From the NCBI GenBank assembly GCA_964387935.1, contig CAYLZN010000357.1, positions 1 to 5,721 on the forward strand: DNA of 5,721 nucleotides. Reading direction: 5' to 3'. A model generated the notes under the pieces. The model was not told the DNA's origin, searched no databases, and saw only the letters and a program-made list of their open reading frames with translations. The translations under genes were made by a program, and so were the position numbers. Below are positions 1-5,721 of this stretch, piece by piece. Source of the DNA: CAYLZN01 sp964387935. GTDB lineage: Bacteria > Acidobacteriota > Vicinamibacteria > Vicinamibacterales > JAFNAJ01. The first letter of the stretch is position 1, and each line of letters starts with the position of its first letter.

Positions 1-2
1 TC

Positions 3-44
3 GGGCTGGCGCCGCTGCTGGGCCGCGCACTCCGCGCGCGCTGA
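3..44 (+). CDS. Possible 3' end of an upstream gene (partial)
   Basis: One frame open from the window edge reads GLAPLLGRALRAR and stops at TGA 42-44. Twelve of its thirteen sense codons end in G or C, as expected for a gene in this genome, and the gene would run in the same direction as the two large genes. The stretch is too short to recognise. A second frame is also open from base 2 to a TGA at 116-118 and has a similar third-position bias, so the true upstream stop could be either one, or neither. Confidence is low. Confidence 0.25.
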   Translation, partial: GLAPLLGRALRAR

Positions 45-160
45 CCGGCCCCGGCCTGCGCGCCCTCACGCCGTGGCCGGGCATGCACGGTCGGTTCAGT
101 TACGGGGCCCGAGAATGAGGGCAGGAGCGATTGGGGCCACCGCTCCGTCGGCGCCTGCGC

Positions 161-205
161 AATCGAGTATGGTTGAGTTAGTATCTGGCGCGGTGCTGCA
201 TTGGA
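161..205 (+). promoter_or_regulatory. Candidate promoter region for gene A
   Basis: The interval around 161-185 is clearly richer in A and T than its surroundings and lies about 40-60 bases before the start of gene A. It contains hexamer-like words: TTGAGT at 173-178 resembles a -35 box (4/6), followed after 18 bases by a poor -10 candidate TGCATT at 197-202 (3/6). An alternative -10 is TAGTAT at 179-184 (4/6), which lacks a good -35. None is a strong sigma-70 promoter, so placement is an inference from base composition and position. Confidence 0.2.
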
Positions 206-211
206 GCACGC

Positions 212-216
212 GGTGA
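212..216 (+). promoter_or_regulatory. Weak ribosome binding site of gene A
   Basis: GGTGA lies seven bases before the ATG at 224 and matches the 3' half of the extended anti-Shine-Dalgarno complement (AAGGAGGTGA). A stronger-looking GGAG at 203-206 is 17 bases from the ATG, probably too far. The GTG overlapping this site is out of frame with gene A and runs into a stop within four codons, so ATG 224 is the best start. Confidence 0.4.
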
Positions 217-223
217 ACGCACG

Positions 224-2752
224 ATGATCGAATCCCCTGCAAATCGGGCACTGCTGGCCGCCGGGCTGTTGATGACGATGGCGGTCACGGAGGCTTTCGG
301 GCAGACCTACGGCCTCCTCCACTGGTTCGACACGCTCACCGATGGCACCGATCCGACGAGCGGCCCGATTCTGGGCTCGGACGGCGACTTTTACGGCACG
401 ACGCGGGGGTTCTCGGGCACTGGCCCGGGCGGGACGCTGTTCCGCATCAGCGCTGGCGGCAGCCTGACCGTCATCTACCGTTTCGATGAGTCGAGCACCG
501 TGGGCTACCGCCCGCAGGCTGGCCTGGTCCAGGGCTCGGACGGTCTTCTGTACGGCACGACAAGGTCGGGCGGCGCGCACGGCGAGGGCATGATCTTCAA
601 GATGACGACGTCGGGGGTGGCGACGCCGCTGTACGACCTGTACTCGTCCACGACGACCCCGTCGCTCGTGTGGGCGCCGCTGCTCGAGGCGCCAGACGGC
701 AACTTCTATGGTGTCTCCACGGCCTGGGACGGCACCTACTACGGCAAGATCTTCCGGATCACGTCGTCGGGCAGCCTGACGGTGCTGCACCGCTTCACGG
801 GTGGGCTGGACGGGGGAGCTCCAGGGATGTCCGGCTTGGCACTCGGGGCCAACGGCGAGCTGTACGGCACAACGGGCTCGGGCGGCGCGCACGGCTACGG
901 GACCGTCTTCCGGATCACCCTCGCCGGTGCCCTGACGACGGTCTACTCGTTCGACGGGACGCACGGTATCAGCCCCTACTACGGCGTGATGCTCGCGAGC
1001 GACGGCAACTTCTACGGCACGACGACCTCGCCCGCGTTCCCCTTTGGCGGCAACGTCTTCCGGATGACACCGGCGGGCGTCGTGACCACGGTCTACACCT
1101 TCTCGCCTCCGAGCGGGGACGACCTCGAGGCCACCGGGCCACTGATGGAAGCCGCGGACGGGAACCTCTACGGTGTGGGGCCGAGCACGGTGTTCAGGCT
1201 GACCAAGGCCGGGGTGCGCACGATCCTGCATACCTTCCAGCCGAACAACGACACCGCGAATGCGGAAGGCCCACTCGTCGAGGGCGCCGGCGGCGCGCTC
1301 TACGGCCTGGCGCGCGGAACCGGGAACTACAACGCGGCATTCTTCCGCCTGTCCAGCGAGGCCCTTCCACCGGTGGCCCGCATGGACGATTACGAGTCGA
1401 TCAACGGCGCCACGGTCGTGGACACGGCGTATGGCGTGCTCTTCAACGACGCGCCGAATGGCGGCGGGGCCATGACGGCGGCACTCGAGGTCAACGTCAG
1501 CCACGGCACCTTGGCGCTGGGCACCAACGGGCACGTCTCCTACACACCCACACCCGGCTTCGCGGGTCGGGACAGCTTCACGTACCGTGCCGTCAACACG
1601 AATGGCAGCGGCCCTCCCGCGCCCGTCTACATCGACGTGATCCTTCCGCCGACCGCCGTCGACGATGCCTACACCGTGTTCGCGGGTACGTCGACGTCGT
1701 TCGGCCCGCCCGGCGTGCTGTCCAACGACCTCGCCAACGACCCGTGGGGAGCGTACAACCCCACCATCGTGTCCCCGGCCGCCCACGGCACCGTGTCGAT
1801 GGACGCGTACGGCGGCGGCGGGTTCACCTACACGCCGTCCTCGGGATTCCTGGGGATGGACAGCTTCAGCTATCGCGTCGGCAACCGGGCAGGGCAGAGC
1901 AACATCGCCACCGTGACGCTGACGGTCGTGCCCAGGCGCGCCACGCCGCCCACGAACCTCACGGTGGAGTCGGTCGTCGGCCAGGTGGTCACCGTCCGCT
2001 TCAACCCGCCCACCGACGGCACCACTCCCACCGGGTACGTCCTGTTCGGCGGCGTCGTGCCGGACGTCTACCTGGCCTCGATTCCCACCGGCAGCGCCGC
2101 ACCGATCTTCACCTTCACGGCACCGGTCGGCTCCTTTTACATCGCCGTGCACGCGCTGCTGCCAGACGGCTTCGGACCAACGTCCGACAGGGTGAGGCTG
2201 CACGTGGGCGTACCGGTGATCCCGTCGCCCCCTGTCGCGCTGACGGCGCTCGCCAACGGCAGTGCGGTCGCGCTGTCGTGGAAGAACACGTATGGGGGCG
2301 GGCCGCCGGCGGACATCGTGCTCGACGTGACAGGGCCAGTCACCACGTCACTGCGGCTGGGCCTGGCCGAACAGTTCTCCTATGCCACTGTGCCGCCGGG
2401 TACGTACACATTCCGTGTGCGCGCCGTGAACGCCGGAGGATCGAGCCCGCCGTCCAACCCCGTCAGCGTCTCCTTTCCGGCCGCGTGCTCCGGGCCTCCC
2501 CAGATGCCCGCCCGCTTCCTCGCCTACCGGGTCGGCAGCCGCGTGTCGGTCATCTGGGATCCGCCGGCGGCGGGCCCCGCGCCCACGCAGTACCGGCTCA
2601 CGGTCTCGGGGGCGCTGGCCGCGAGCTTCCTCTCGCACGACAGACAGATGGGAGGCACTGTGGGGCCAGGCACGTACGGTCTGCGCGTCCGTTCGGAAAA
2701 CGCGTGCGGATCGAGCGCAGACACGCCCGTGCAGTTCGTCACGGTCCCCTGA
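224..2752 (+). CDS. Secreted GloVer-repeat beta-propeller protein with Big_9 and FN3 modules
   Basis: The protein has 842 residues. Residues 1-26 form a typical Sec signal peptide: a short N-region ending in Arg8, a hydrophobic core, and a likely cleavage after AFG26. Residues 30-378 carry seven tandem repeats of the Gloeo/Verruco (GloVer, TIGR03803) type, each with an aromatic 'LHxF/VYxF' strand, a 'DGxxYGTT' turn and an 'xxFRxT' strand, so a seven-bladed propeller is expected. Residues 382-474 and 475-569 are two Big_9/cadherin-like Ig modules, with DDxY, GVLxND, HGT and YTPxxGFxGxDSFxYR motifs. Residues 574-661, 667-751 and 757-842 are FN3-like. The only cysteines are 755 and 828, both in the last FN3 module. 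No C-terminal anchor (PEP-CTERM, LPXTG or lipobox) is visible. No catalytic motif is seen; binding or adhesion outside the cytoplasm is inferred. The next gene starts 23 bases downstream. Confidence 0.93.
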   Translation: MIESPANRALLAAGLLMTMAVTEAFGQTYGLLHWFDTLTDGTDPTSGPILGSDGDFYGTTRGFSGTGPGGTLFRISAGGSLTVIYRFDESSTVGYRPQAGLVQGSDGLLYGTTRSGGAHGEGMIFKMTTSGVATPLYDLYSSTTTPSLVWAPLLEAPDGNFYGVSTAWDGTYYGKIFRITSSGSLTVLHRFTGGLDGGAPGMSGLALGANGELYGTTGSGGAHGYGTVFRITLAGALTTVYSFDGTHGISPYYGVMLASDGNFYGTTTSPAFPFGGNVFRMTPAGVVTTVYTFSPPSGDDLEATGPLMEAADGNLYGVGPSTVFRLTKAGVRTILHTFQPNNDTANAEGPLVEGAGGALYGLARGTGNYNAAFFRLSSEALPPVARMDDYESINGATVVDTAYGVLFNDAPNGGGAMTAALEVNVSHGTLALGTNGHVSYTPTPGFAGRDSFTYRAVNTNGSGPPAPVYIDVILPPTAVDDAYTVFAGTSTSFGPPGVLSNDLANDPWGAYNPTIVSPAAHGTVSMDAYGGGGFTYTPSSGFLGMDSFSYRVGNRAGQSNIATVTLTVVPRRATPPTNLTVESVVGQVVTVRFNPPTDGTTPTGYVLFGGVVPDVYLASIPTGSAAPIFTFTAPVGSFYIAVHALLPDGFGPTSDRVRLHVGVPVIPSPPVALTALANGSAVALSWKNTYGGGPPADIVLDVTGPVTTSLRLGLAEQFSYATVPPGTYTFRVRAVNAGGSSPPSNPVSVSFPAACSGPPQMPARFLAYRVGSRVSVIWDPPAAGPAPTQYRLTVSGALAASFLSHDRQMGGTVGPGTYGLRVRSENACGSSADTPVQFVTVP
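311..1357 (+). repeat. Seven tandem GloVer repeats (residues 30-378 of gene A)
   Basis: The 'YG' turn of each repeat falls at residues 57, 110, 162, 214, 264, 316 and 360, giving spacings of 53, 52, 52, 50, 52 and 44. The 'FR' strand occurs seven times (residues 73, 125 as FK, 177, 229, 279, 324, 374), as does the aromatic strand (31-35, 83-87, 135-140, 187-191, 239-243, 289-293, 334-338). Repeats 1, 2, 4 and 5 keep YGTT; repeat 3 has YGVS, repeat 6 YGVG and repeat 7 YGLA, and repeat 6 has lost the GG-rich loop. The array therefore decays toward its C-terminal end. Confidence 0.88.
1367..1930 (+). repeat. Two tandem Big_9/cadherin-like Ig modules (residues 382-569 of gene A)
   Basis: Two modules of about 94 residues follow each other. 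Each has an N-terminal DDxY (388-390 and 480-483), a GVLxND-type turn (404-409 GVLFND, 497-502 GVLSND), an HGT turn (427-429, 521-523) and a YTPxxGFxGxDSFxYR strand pair (440-455, 536-551). This order of motifs is the signature of Big_9 (PF17963) and related VCBS-type domains, which occur in bacterial surface proteins, often in long series. Here there are only two, acting as a spacer between the propeller and the FN3 modules. Confidence 0.85.
1943..2749 (+). repeat. Three FN3-like modules at the C-terminus of gene A
   Basis: Modules span about residues 574-661, 667-751 and 757-842. Each starts with a Pro-rich linker, has a V/A-x-V-x-W/F strand (590-593, 682-686, 774-778) and ends with a 'PGxYxxRVRxxN' or 'VGSFYIAVHA' strand. 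The second has the classic RVRAVN...PPSN ending (731-745). The third carries the only two cysteines of the protein, one in its entry linker (755) and one in an NACG turn (828). The polypeptide stops on the final strand of the third module. Confidence 0.8.
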
Positions 2753-2763
2753 CAGGGTCCGCC

Positions 2764-2768
2764 AGGAG
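2764..2768 (+). promoter_or_regulatory. Ribosome binding site that fixes the start of gene B
   Basis: AGGAG is placed seven bases before ATG 2776 in the 23-base gap after the stop of gene A. This matters because the reading frame of gene B stays open for more than 2 kb upstream, through gene A. The Shine-Dalgarno spacing, together with the signal peptide that begins at this ATG, identifies it as the real start. Confidence 0.85.
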
Positions 2769-2775
2769 ATCACCG

Positions 2776-5670
2776 ATGAACGTCCGAACCCTTCTTGCTG
2801 GCGCTGCGGTGGCAGCAATCGCCATCGCGCCAGCGCCAGCCGGAGCGGAACTCGTGCAGAAGCCGCGCTGGCAGATCGTCGTCGATCAGCTGGTGACTCG
2901 CGTTCACGCCGCCAACGGAATCGTGTACCTCGGAGGGACGTTCGACTACGTGGCCCGCGCGCGGTCGGGCGGTGAGTGGTTCCTGGATGCGACCACCGGC
3001 GAGCCGATGGCAGGCTGCGCGCACTTCACCGGTGATCCAACGACGCTGCAGGGCCCATGGGGCTTCCCGGATCCGTTGGGTGGCATGTTCCTCCGCGTCG
3101 AGGTCAACAATCTGGGACTGGCGGATGCGAACGGCCCGTTCTCCGTTCTCCCTGGCCAGTCCTTTGTTCGTGTGGGCCCCGACTGTCGCTTCGACCGCAG
3201 CTTCGTGCTGCGGGACTACTTCACGCCCACCGATCCGTGGTACGCGGGCTTGTCGATCGTCCGTGCACCCGCGGGCATCTGGGTCGGCGGGCGCCCACGG
3301 ACGGGTGGCGCGCGGATCACGCTGTTCAATGCGGTAACGGGAACCCGCGTCGTCACCACGCTCCTGCCTGGGCTGTCCGATGTCAATGTACGGGCGGTGG
3401 CGGCCGACGGCCGCCTGCTGATCACCGGCCAGTTGGCCGATGGCCGCGGGACGAGGATCTTCGGACTCCTGGATCCCGGCACGCTCGGCTTCACGCCCAT
3501 CGTGCCCGCATCGACCACGGGCACCGTGGTCCAGGTCTCAGGTGGAGTTGTCTTCTACTGGCTCGTGGGCAGTGCGTCTCCAGTGCAGGCCTTCGACCTG
3601 AGCACTGCGGCGCCAAAGGCCGGCTGGTCGGGCCCGGTGATGAGCGCGGTCTACAGCGTGGCCGTGAGCGGATCCAAGGTGTTCGTATCGGGCACCGTCG
3701 GCGGCGTCACAGGCGTCACTAGCTACGACCTTGCGAGCGGCAGCCCGATCCCCTGGAACGTGCCGTTCGGCCCGGGTGGTGCCGCGGCCATCCTGCATGT
3801 GGCCGGCGGCCGGCTGTGGGTCTACGATCGCAGCCTGCGCACCGTGGGCGGCGTCGACCGCTTCGAGGCGGCCGCACTCGATCCCACGACCGGCGCCGTC
3901 GACGCCTGGCGCAACACACGCTTTCTCGATGCGACTGCTCCGACGGGCTTCGTGCCGACCGACAGCTTCGTGTTCGTTGGCTCGATTCGAAGCGATCCCG
4001 TCGTCCTTCGCGCGCGGCTCGCCGCGGTCGATCAGGACACCGGCTTCGTGACGGGGTGGAATCCAAGCGACGGATCAGCCGCCCCGCTGGCGAACGTATC
4101 GGCCATCGCCGCGTCTCCCACCGAGGTCTTCGTGTCCGGGGCCGGGGGGCTCCTGCGAAGGGCTCCGGTGACTGGGGGAAGCCTCGAGCCATTTGCGGCC
4201 GTCTCCCATCCCGCGGATCCGGGATCGGCGGCGATACGCGACCTTGCCGTGCGCGGCGGCGTGGTCTACGCCGTGGGTCGCTTCACCGAGGTCACGCCGC
4301 ATGGTGGCGTGGCCGTGCCCCGGAACCACGCAGCGGCGATCAGCACGTCGTCGCGAGCCGTCGCCGCGTGGAACCCAAACGCATCAGATCGTGTGGAGGC
4401 CGTGATTGCCACTGATGCCGCGGTGTACCTTGGTGGCTTCTTCACGCTGATGGGCGGCGTCGCGCGGGATCGCCTCGCAGCAGTCGATCCCGCCAGCGGC
4501 GCTGTGCAGGCGCTCAACGTCGGCCCACAGGGCGGCGACATGGTCGAAGCGCTGGCCCTCGACGGCAACGCGCTCTTCTACCACACGGGCCTGTCCGAGG
4601 CGGGCCGCGTCAACCTCGGCGGTGCGGGCGGCGTGGTCTGGCGGACACCGCCGTTCATCTTTGGTGGCCTGCGCGTGGCCGTGCTGAATGGTCGCTTCTT
4701 CGGCCGCAGGGAGCTCGACGCGGCCACGGGTCAGGAGACCAGGACGCCAGGATTCGAGTACTACGCGTGGAACGCCACACGTGCCGGGGGCGGCATCCTG
4801 CAGGTGTATTCCGGGGGCGTGGACTACTACGTATCCGGAACGGCGGACGTTCCGACGCCACCGACGGATCTCTCGGGGCTCGCCGCAGGCAACGACGTGT
4901 CCTTCTCGTGGTCGGCCCCGGCGAGTCTGGTCAGCAGCTACCTCCTGGCGGCGGGGTCGGCTCCAGGGCAGAGTGACATCGGCACCTTCGATCTGAACTC
5001 GCGCGCGCCGAGGTTCTTCGGGTCGGCCCCCAATGGCACGTACTTCGTGCGGGTGCATGCACGCAACGCCTTCGGGATCGGACAGGCCAGCAACGAGTTT
5101 CGCCTGGTCGTTGGCCCACCGGCCTGCACGGGCGCCCCGCCGGCCCCGACCGGGCTGCAGGCCACGGTGACGGGGACGACGGTGTCGCTGACGTGGGAGC
5201 CAGCCCTCGCGGCGACGGCGTACGTGCTGCAGGCCGGCGGGGCCCCGGGAGGGTCGGAGCTGGCGCAACTGACGCTTGGGGCGGGAACCACGTTCTCCAC
5301 GGCTGCCGCACCGGGCGTCTACTACGTCAGAGTGCGCGGCGCGAACGCGTGCGGGACGGGCCCGGCGTCGAATGAGGCGGTCGTGAGAATCGGCACGACG
5401 GTGCCCGGCCCACCCGGCACCCTCACCTTCGGTGTGAACGGACACATGGTGACGCTGGCTTGGACGACACCGACGACTGGCGGGGCACCGACGGGATACG
5501 TGCTGGAGGCCGGGTCCCGGCCGGGGCTGGCGGACATCGTGACCATGCCGGTGACGGGACTGCAGCTGGCGACGCCGGCCGCGCCGGGCCGGTACTACGT
5601 GCGGGTCCGCGCCGTCAACACAGCGGGACAGGGCCCGCCATCGAACGAGGTTCGGATCGACGTGCCGTAG
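2776..5670 (+). CDS. Secreted propeller-repeat protein with three C-terminal FN3 modules
   Basis: The protein has 964 residues. Residues 1-24 form a Sec signal peptide (Arg4, a long Ala/Ile/Leu core, cleavage after AGA24). Residues about 40-688 are divergent beta-propeller repeats of 35-50 residues, recalling DUF5122/delta-60-type propellers: 'VYLGGxF' strands (50-56, 550-556), and 'AAxDxxTGxVxxWNP'-like strand pairs at 366-378, 416-430, 520-534 and 568-582. Residues about 695-780, 787-873 and 878-964 are FN3-like, with YxLxAGxxPGxSxx and PGxYYVRVRxxN motifs. Four cysteines are present: 81 and 137 in the first repeats, 784 and 859 in the middle FN3. No catalytic residues, lipobox or C-terminal sorting signal are visible. 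Coupling to gene A with similar architecture suggests the two are made together and act outside the cytoplasm, perhaps on the same surface or ligand; this is inference. The propeller family assignment is less certain than that of the FN3 modules. Confidence 0.92.
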   Translation: MNVRTLLAGAAVAAIAIAPAPAGAELVQKPRWQIVVDQLVTRVHAANGIVYLGGTFDYVARARSGGEWFLDATTGEPMAGCAHFTGDPTTLQGPWGFPDPLGGMFLRVEVNNLGLADANGPFSVLPGQSFVRVGPDCRFDRSFVLRDYFTPTDPWYAGLSIVRAPAGIWVGGRPRTGGARITLFNAVTGTRVVTTLLPGLSDVNVRAVAADGRLLITGQLADGRGTRIFGLLDPGTLGFTPIVPASTTGTVVQVSGGVVFYWLVGSASPVQAFDLSTAAPKAGWSGPVMSAVYSVAVSGSKVFVSGTVGGVTGVTSYDLASGSPIPWNVPFGPGGAAAILHVAGGRLWVYDRSLRTVGGVDRFEAAALDPTTGAVDAWRNTRFLDATAPTGFVPTDSFVFVGSIRSDPVVLRARLAAVDQDTGFVTGWNPSDGSAAPLANVSAIAASPTEVFVSGAGGLLRRAPVTGGSLEPFAAVSHPADPGSAAIRDLAVRGGVVYAVGRFTEVTPHGGVAVPRNHAAAISTSSRAVAAWNPNASDRVEAVIATDAAVYLGGFFTLMGGVARDRLAAVDPASGAVQALNVGPQGGDMVEALALDGNALFYHTGLSEAGRVNLGGAGGVVWRTPPFIFGGLRVAVLNGRFFGRRELDAATGQETRTPGFEYYAWNATRAGGGILQVYSGGVDYYVSGTADVPTPPTDLSGLAAGNDVSFSWSAPASLVSSYLLAAGSAPGQSDIGTFDLNSRAPRFFGSAPNGTYFVRVHARNAFGIGQASNEFRLVVGPPACTGAPPAPTGLQATVTGTTVSLTWEPALAATAYVLQAGGAPGGSELAQLTLGAGTTFSTAAAPGVYYVRVRGANACGTGPASNEAVVRIGTTVPGPPGTLTFGVNGHMVTLAWTTPTTGGAPTGYVLEAGSRPGLADIVTMPVTGLQLATPAAPGRYYVRVRAVNTAGQGPPSNEVRIDVP
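2893..4839 (+). repeat. Divergent propeller-type repeat array (residues 40-688 of gene B)
   Basis: Repeat starts can be placed near residues 40, 100 (degenerate), 156, 204, 249, 291, 338, 391, 440, 486, 539, 589, 631 and 663 (partial). The unit is a strand 'xVxAVAxxGxxVYVGGxF', a loop, then 'LAAVDPxTGAVxxWNP'. Best-preserved copies are at 486-534 and 539-581. Repeats near 249, 589 and 631 have lost the GGxF turn. Thirteen to fourteen units are too many for a single ordinary propeller, so two tandem propellers are likely. Exact boundaries are uncertain. Confidence 0.6.
4858..5667 (+). repeat. Three FN3-like modules at the C-terminus of gene B
   Basis: Modules span about residues 695-780, 787-873 and 878-964. 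Each contains a V-S/T-L/F-x-W strand (708-712, 803-807, 892-896), a Y-x-L-x-A-G strand (722-727, 816-821, 908-913) followed by xPG, and a G-x-Y-x-V-R-V strand (754-760, 847-853, 938-944) followed by xxxN. The three are more like one another than are the three modules of gene A. Only the middle one has cysteines (784 in the entry linker, 859 in an NACG turn). The protein ends on the last strand. Confidence 0.85.
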
Positions 5671-5690
5671 TCCGGATGATCCTCCTGCGC

Positions 5691-5716
5691 GGCGGGGCCG
5701 GGCACGGCTCAGCGCC
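5691..5716 (+). terminator. GC-rich hairpin after gene B, possible terminator
   Basis: Starting 21 bases after the stop of gene B, GGCG (5691-5694) pairs with CGCC (5713-5716), and GGGCCG (5695-5700) pairs with CGGCTC (5705-5710, one G-T wobble). The loop is four bases (GGCA) and there is a two-base bulge (5711-5712). The stem is ten pairs in total. There is no T-tract after it (TAGTA to the window end), so it is either a weak or T-less terminator, an mRNA 3'-end stabiliser, or chance in GC-rich DNA. Confidence 0.3.
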
Positions 5717-5721
5717 TAGTA

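Larger units (their letters stand above)
45..223. other. Intergenic leader of the two-gene unit
   Basis: No convincing gene is seen here. Open frames crossing the region are Arg/Pro/Ala-rich and lack a start with a ribosome binding site. A seven-base inverted repeat (CCCGGCC at 50-56, GGCCGGG at 75-81) could fold, with a small inner GCG/CGC stem, but has no T-tract after it, so it is only a weak candidate terminator for whatever lies upstream. The rest is GC-rich apart from a patch at about 161-185, listed separately. Confidence 0.5.

Noticed and set aside
50..81. Inverted repeat CCCGGCC / GGCCGGG as a terminator of the upstream gene
   Set aside because: The stem is only seven pairs with an 18-base span between arms and no T-tract follows. 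I mention it in the intergenic entry but do not call it as a terminator.
2348..2818. Minus-strand open frame spanning the junction of the two genes
   Set aside because: Arg-rich low-complexity translation without a recognisable motif or ribosome binding site; a shadow of gene A and the start of gene B.
3057..3722. Second plus-strand frame of 221 codons inside gene B
   Set aside because: Out-of-frame translation dominated by Arg, Gly, Pro and Trp. Gene B itself has clear repeat structure over the same bases.
4208..4225. Inverted repeat ATCCCG / CGGGAT with a six-base loop
   Set aside because: It sits inside the coding sequence of gene B in a Pro/Asp/Gly stretch; short GC-rich palindromes like this are expected by chance.
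4384..5445. Long open frame on the minus strand (353 codons)
   Set aside because: It lies wholly inside gene B, is Arg/Gly/Ala/His-rich without any domain pattern, and is explained by the high G/C content of the plus-strand codons.
5676..5721. ATG with an open frame to the window end, as a possible start of a third gene
   Set aside because: Only 15 codons are visible, there is no Shine-Dalgarno sequence before it, it begins six bases after the gene B stop, and it runs through the hairpin. It cannot be supported from this window.
1..5721. CRISPR arrays, tRNA or rRNA genes, insertion sequences, attachment sites
   Set aside because: No short direct repeats with spacers, no cloverleaf-like sequence, no transposase frame and no terminal inverted repeats were seen. 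The repeats present are protein-level domain repeats.

Overview
The window is G+C-rich (about two thirds by eye, with strong third-position G/C) and holds two large co-directional genes for secreted, repeat-built proteins, with almost nothing else. The domain mix (GloVer/TIGR03803-type repeats, Big_9-type Ig modules, and Pro-rich fibronectin III modules carrying 'PGxYxVRVRAxNxxGxxxxSNE' motifs) is what I associate with high-GC Acidobacteriota, particularly Vicinamibacteria-like genomes, or Verrucomicrobia-like genomes. That taxonomic reading is inference from style, not a match to a known sequence.

Layout. Bases 1-44 may be the last codons of an upstream gene. Bases 45-223 are non-coding as far as I can tell, with a relatively AT-rich patch at about 161-185 that is the best place for a promoter. 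Gene A (224-2752, 842 aa) encodes a signal peptide, seven GloVer repeats that should form one seven-bladed beta-propeller, two Big_9/cadherin-like Ig modules and three FN3-like modules. After 23 bases containing a good Shine-Dalgarno sequence comes gene B (2776-5670, 964 aa). It encodes a signal peptide, a long run of divergent propeller-type repeats (about 13-14) and three FN3-like modules. A GC-rich hairpin follows its stop codon.

The two genes look like an operon. Both products are predicted to be exported, both put a propeller at the N-terminus and three FN3 modules at the C-terminus, and both end on the last FN3 strand (-VP) without a recognisable sorting signal. No enzyme active site is visible in either, so a surface, adhesive, scaffold or ligand-binding role is the most that can be inferred. 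The features most worth a second look are the exact sevenfold repeat count in gene A, the strictly paired cysteines in both proteins, and the permuted order of a cysteine-bearing FN3 module between the two.
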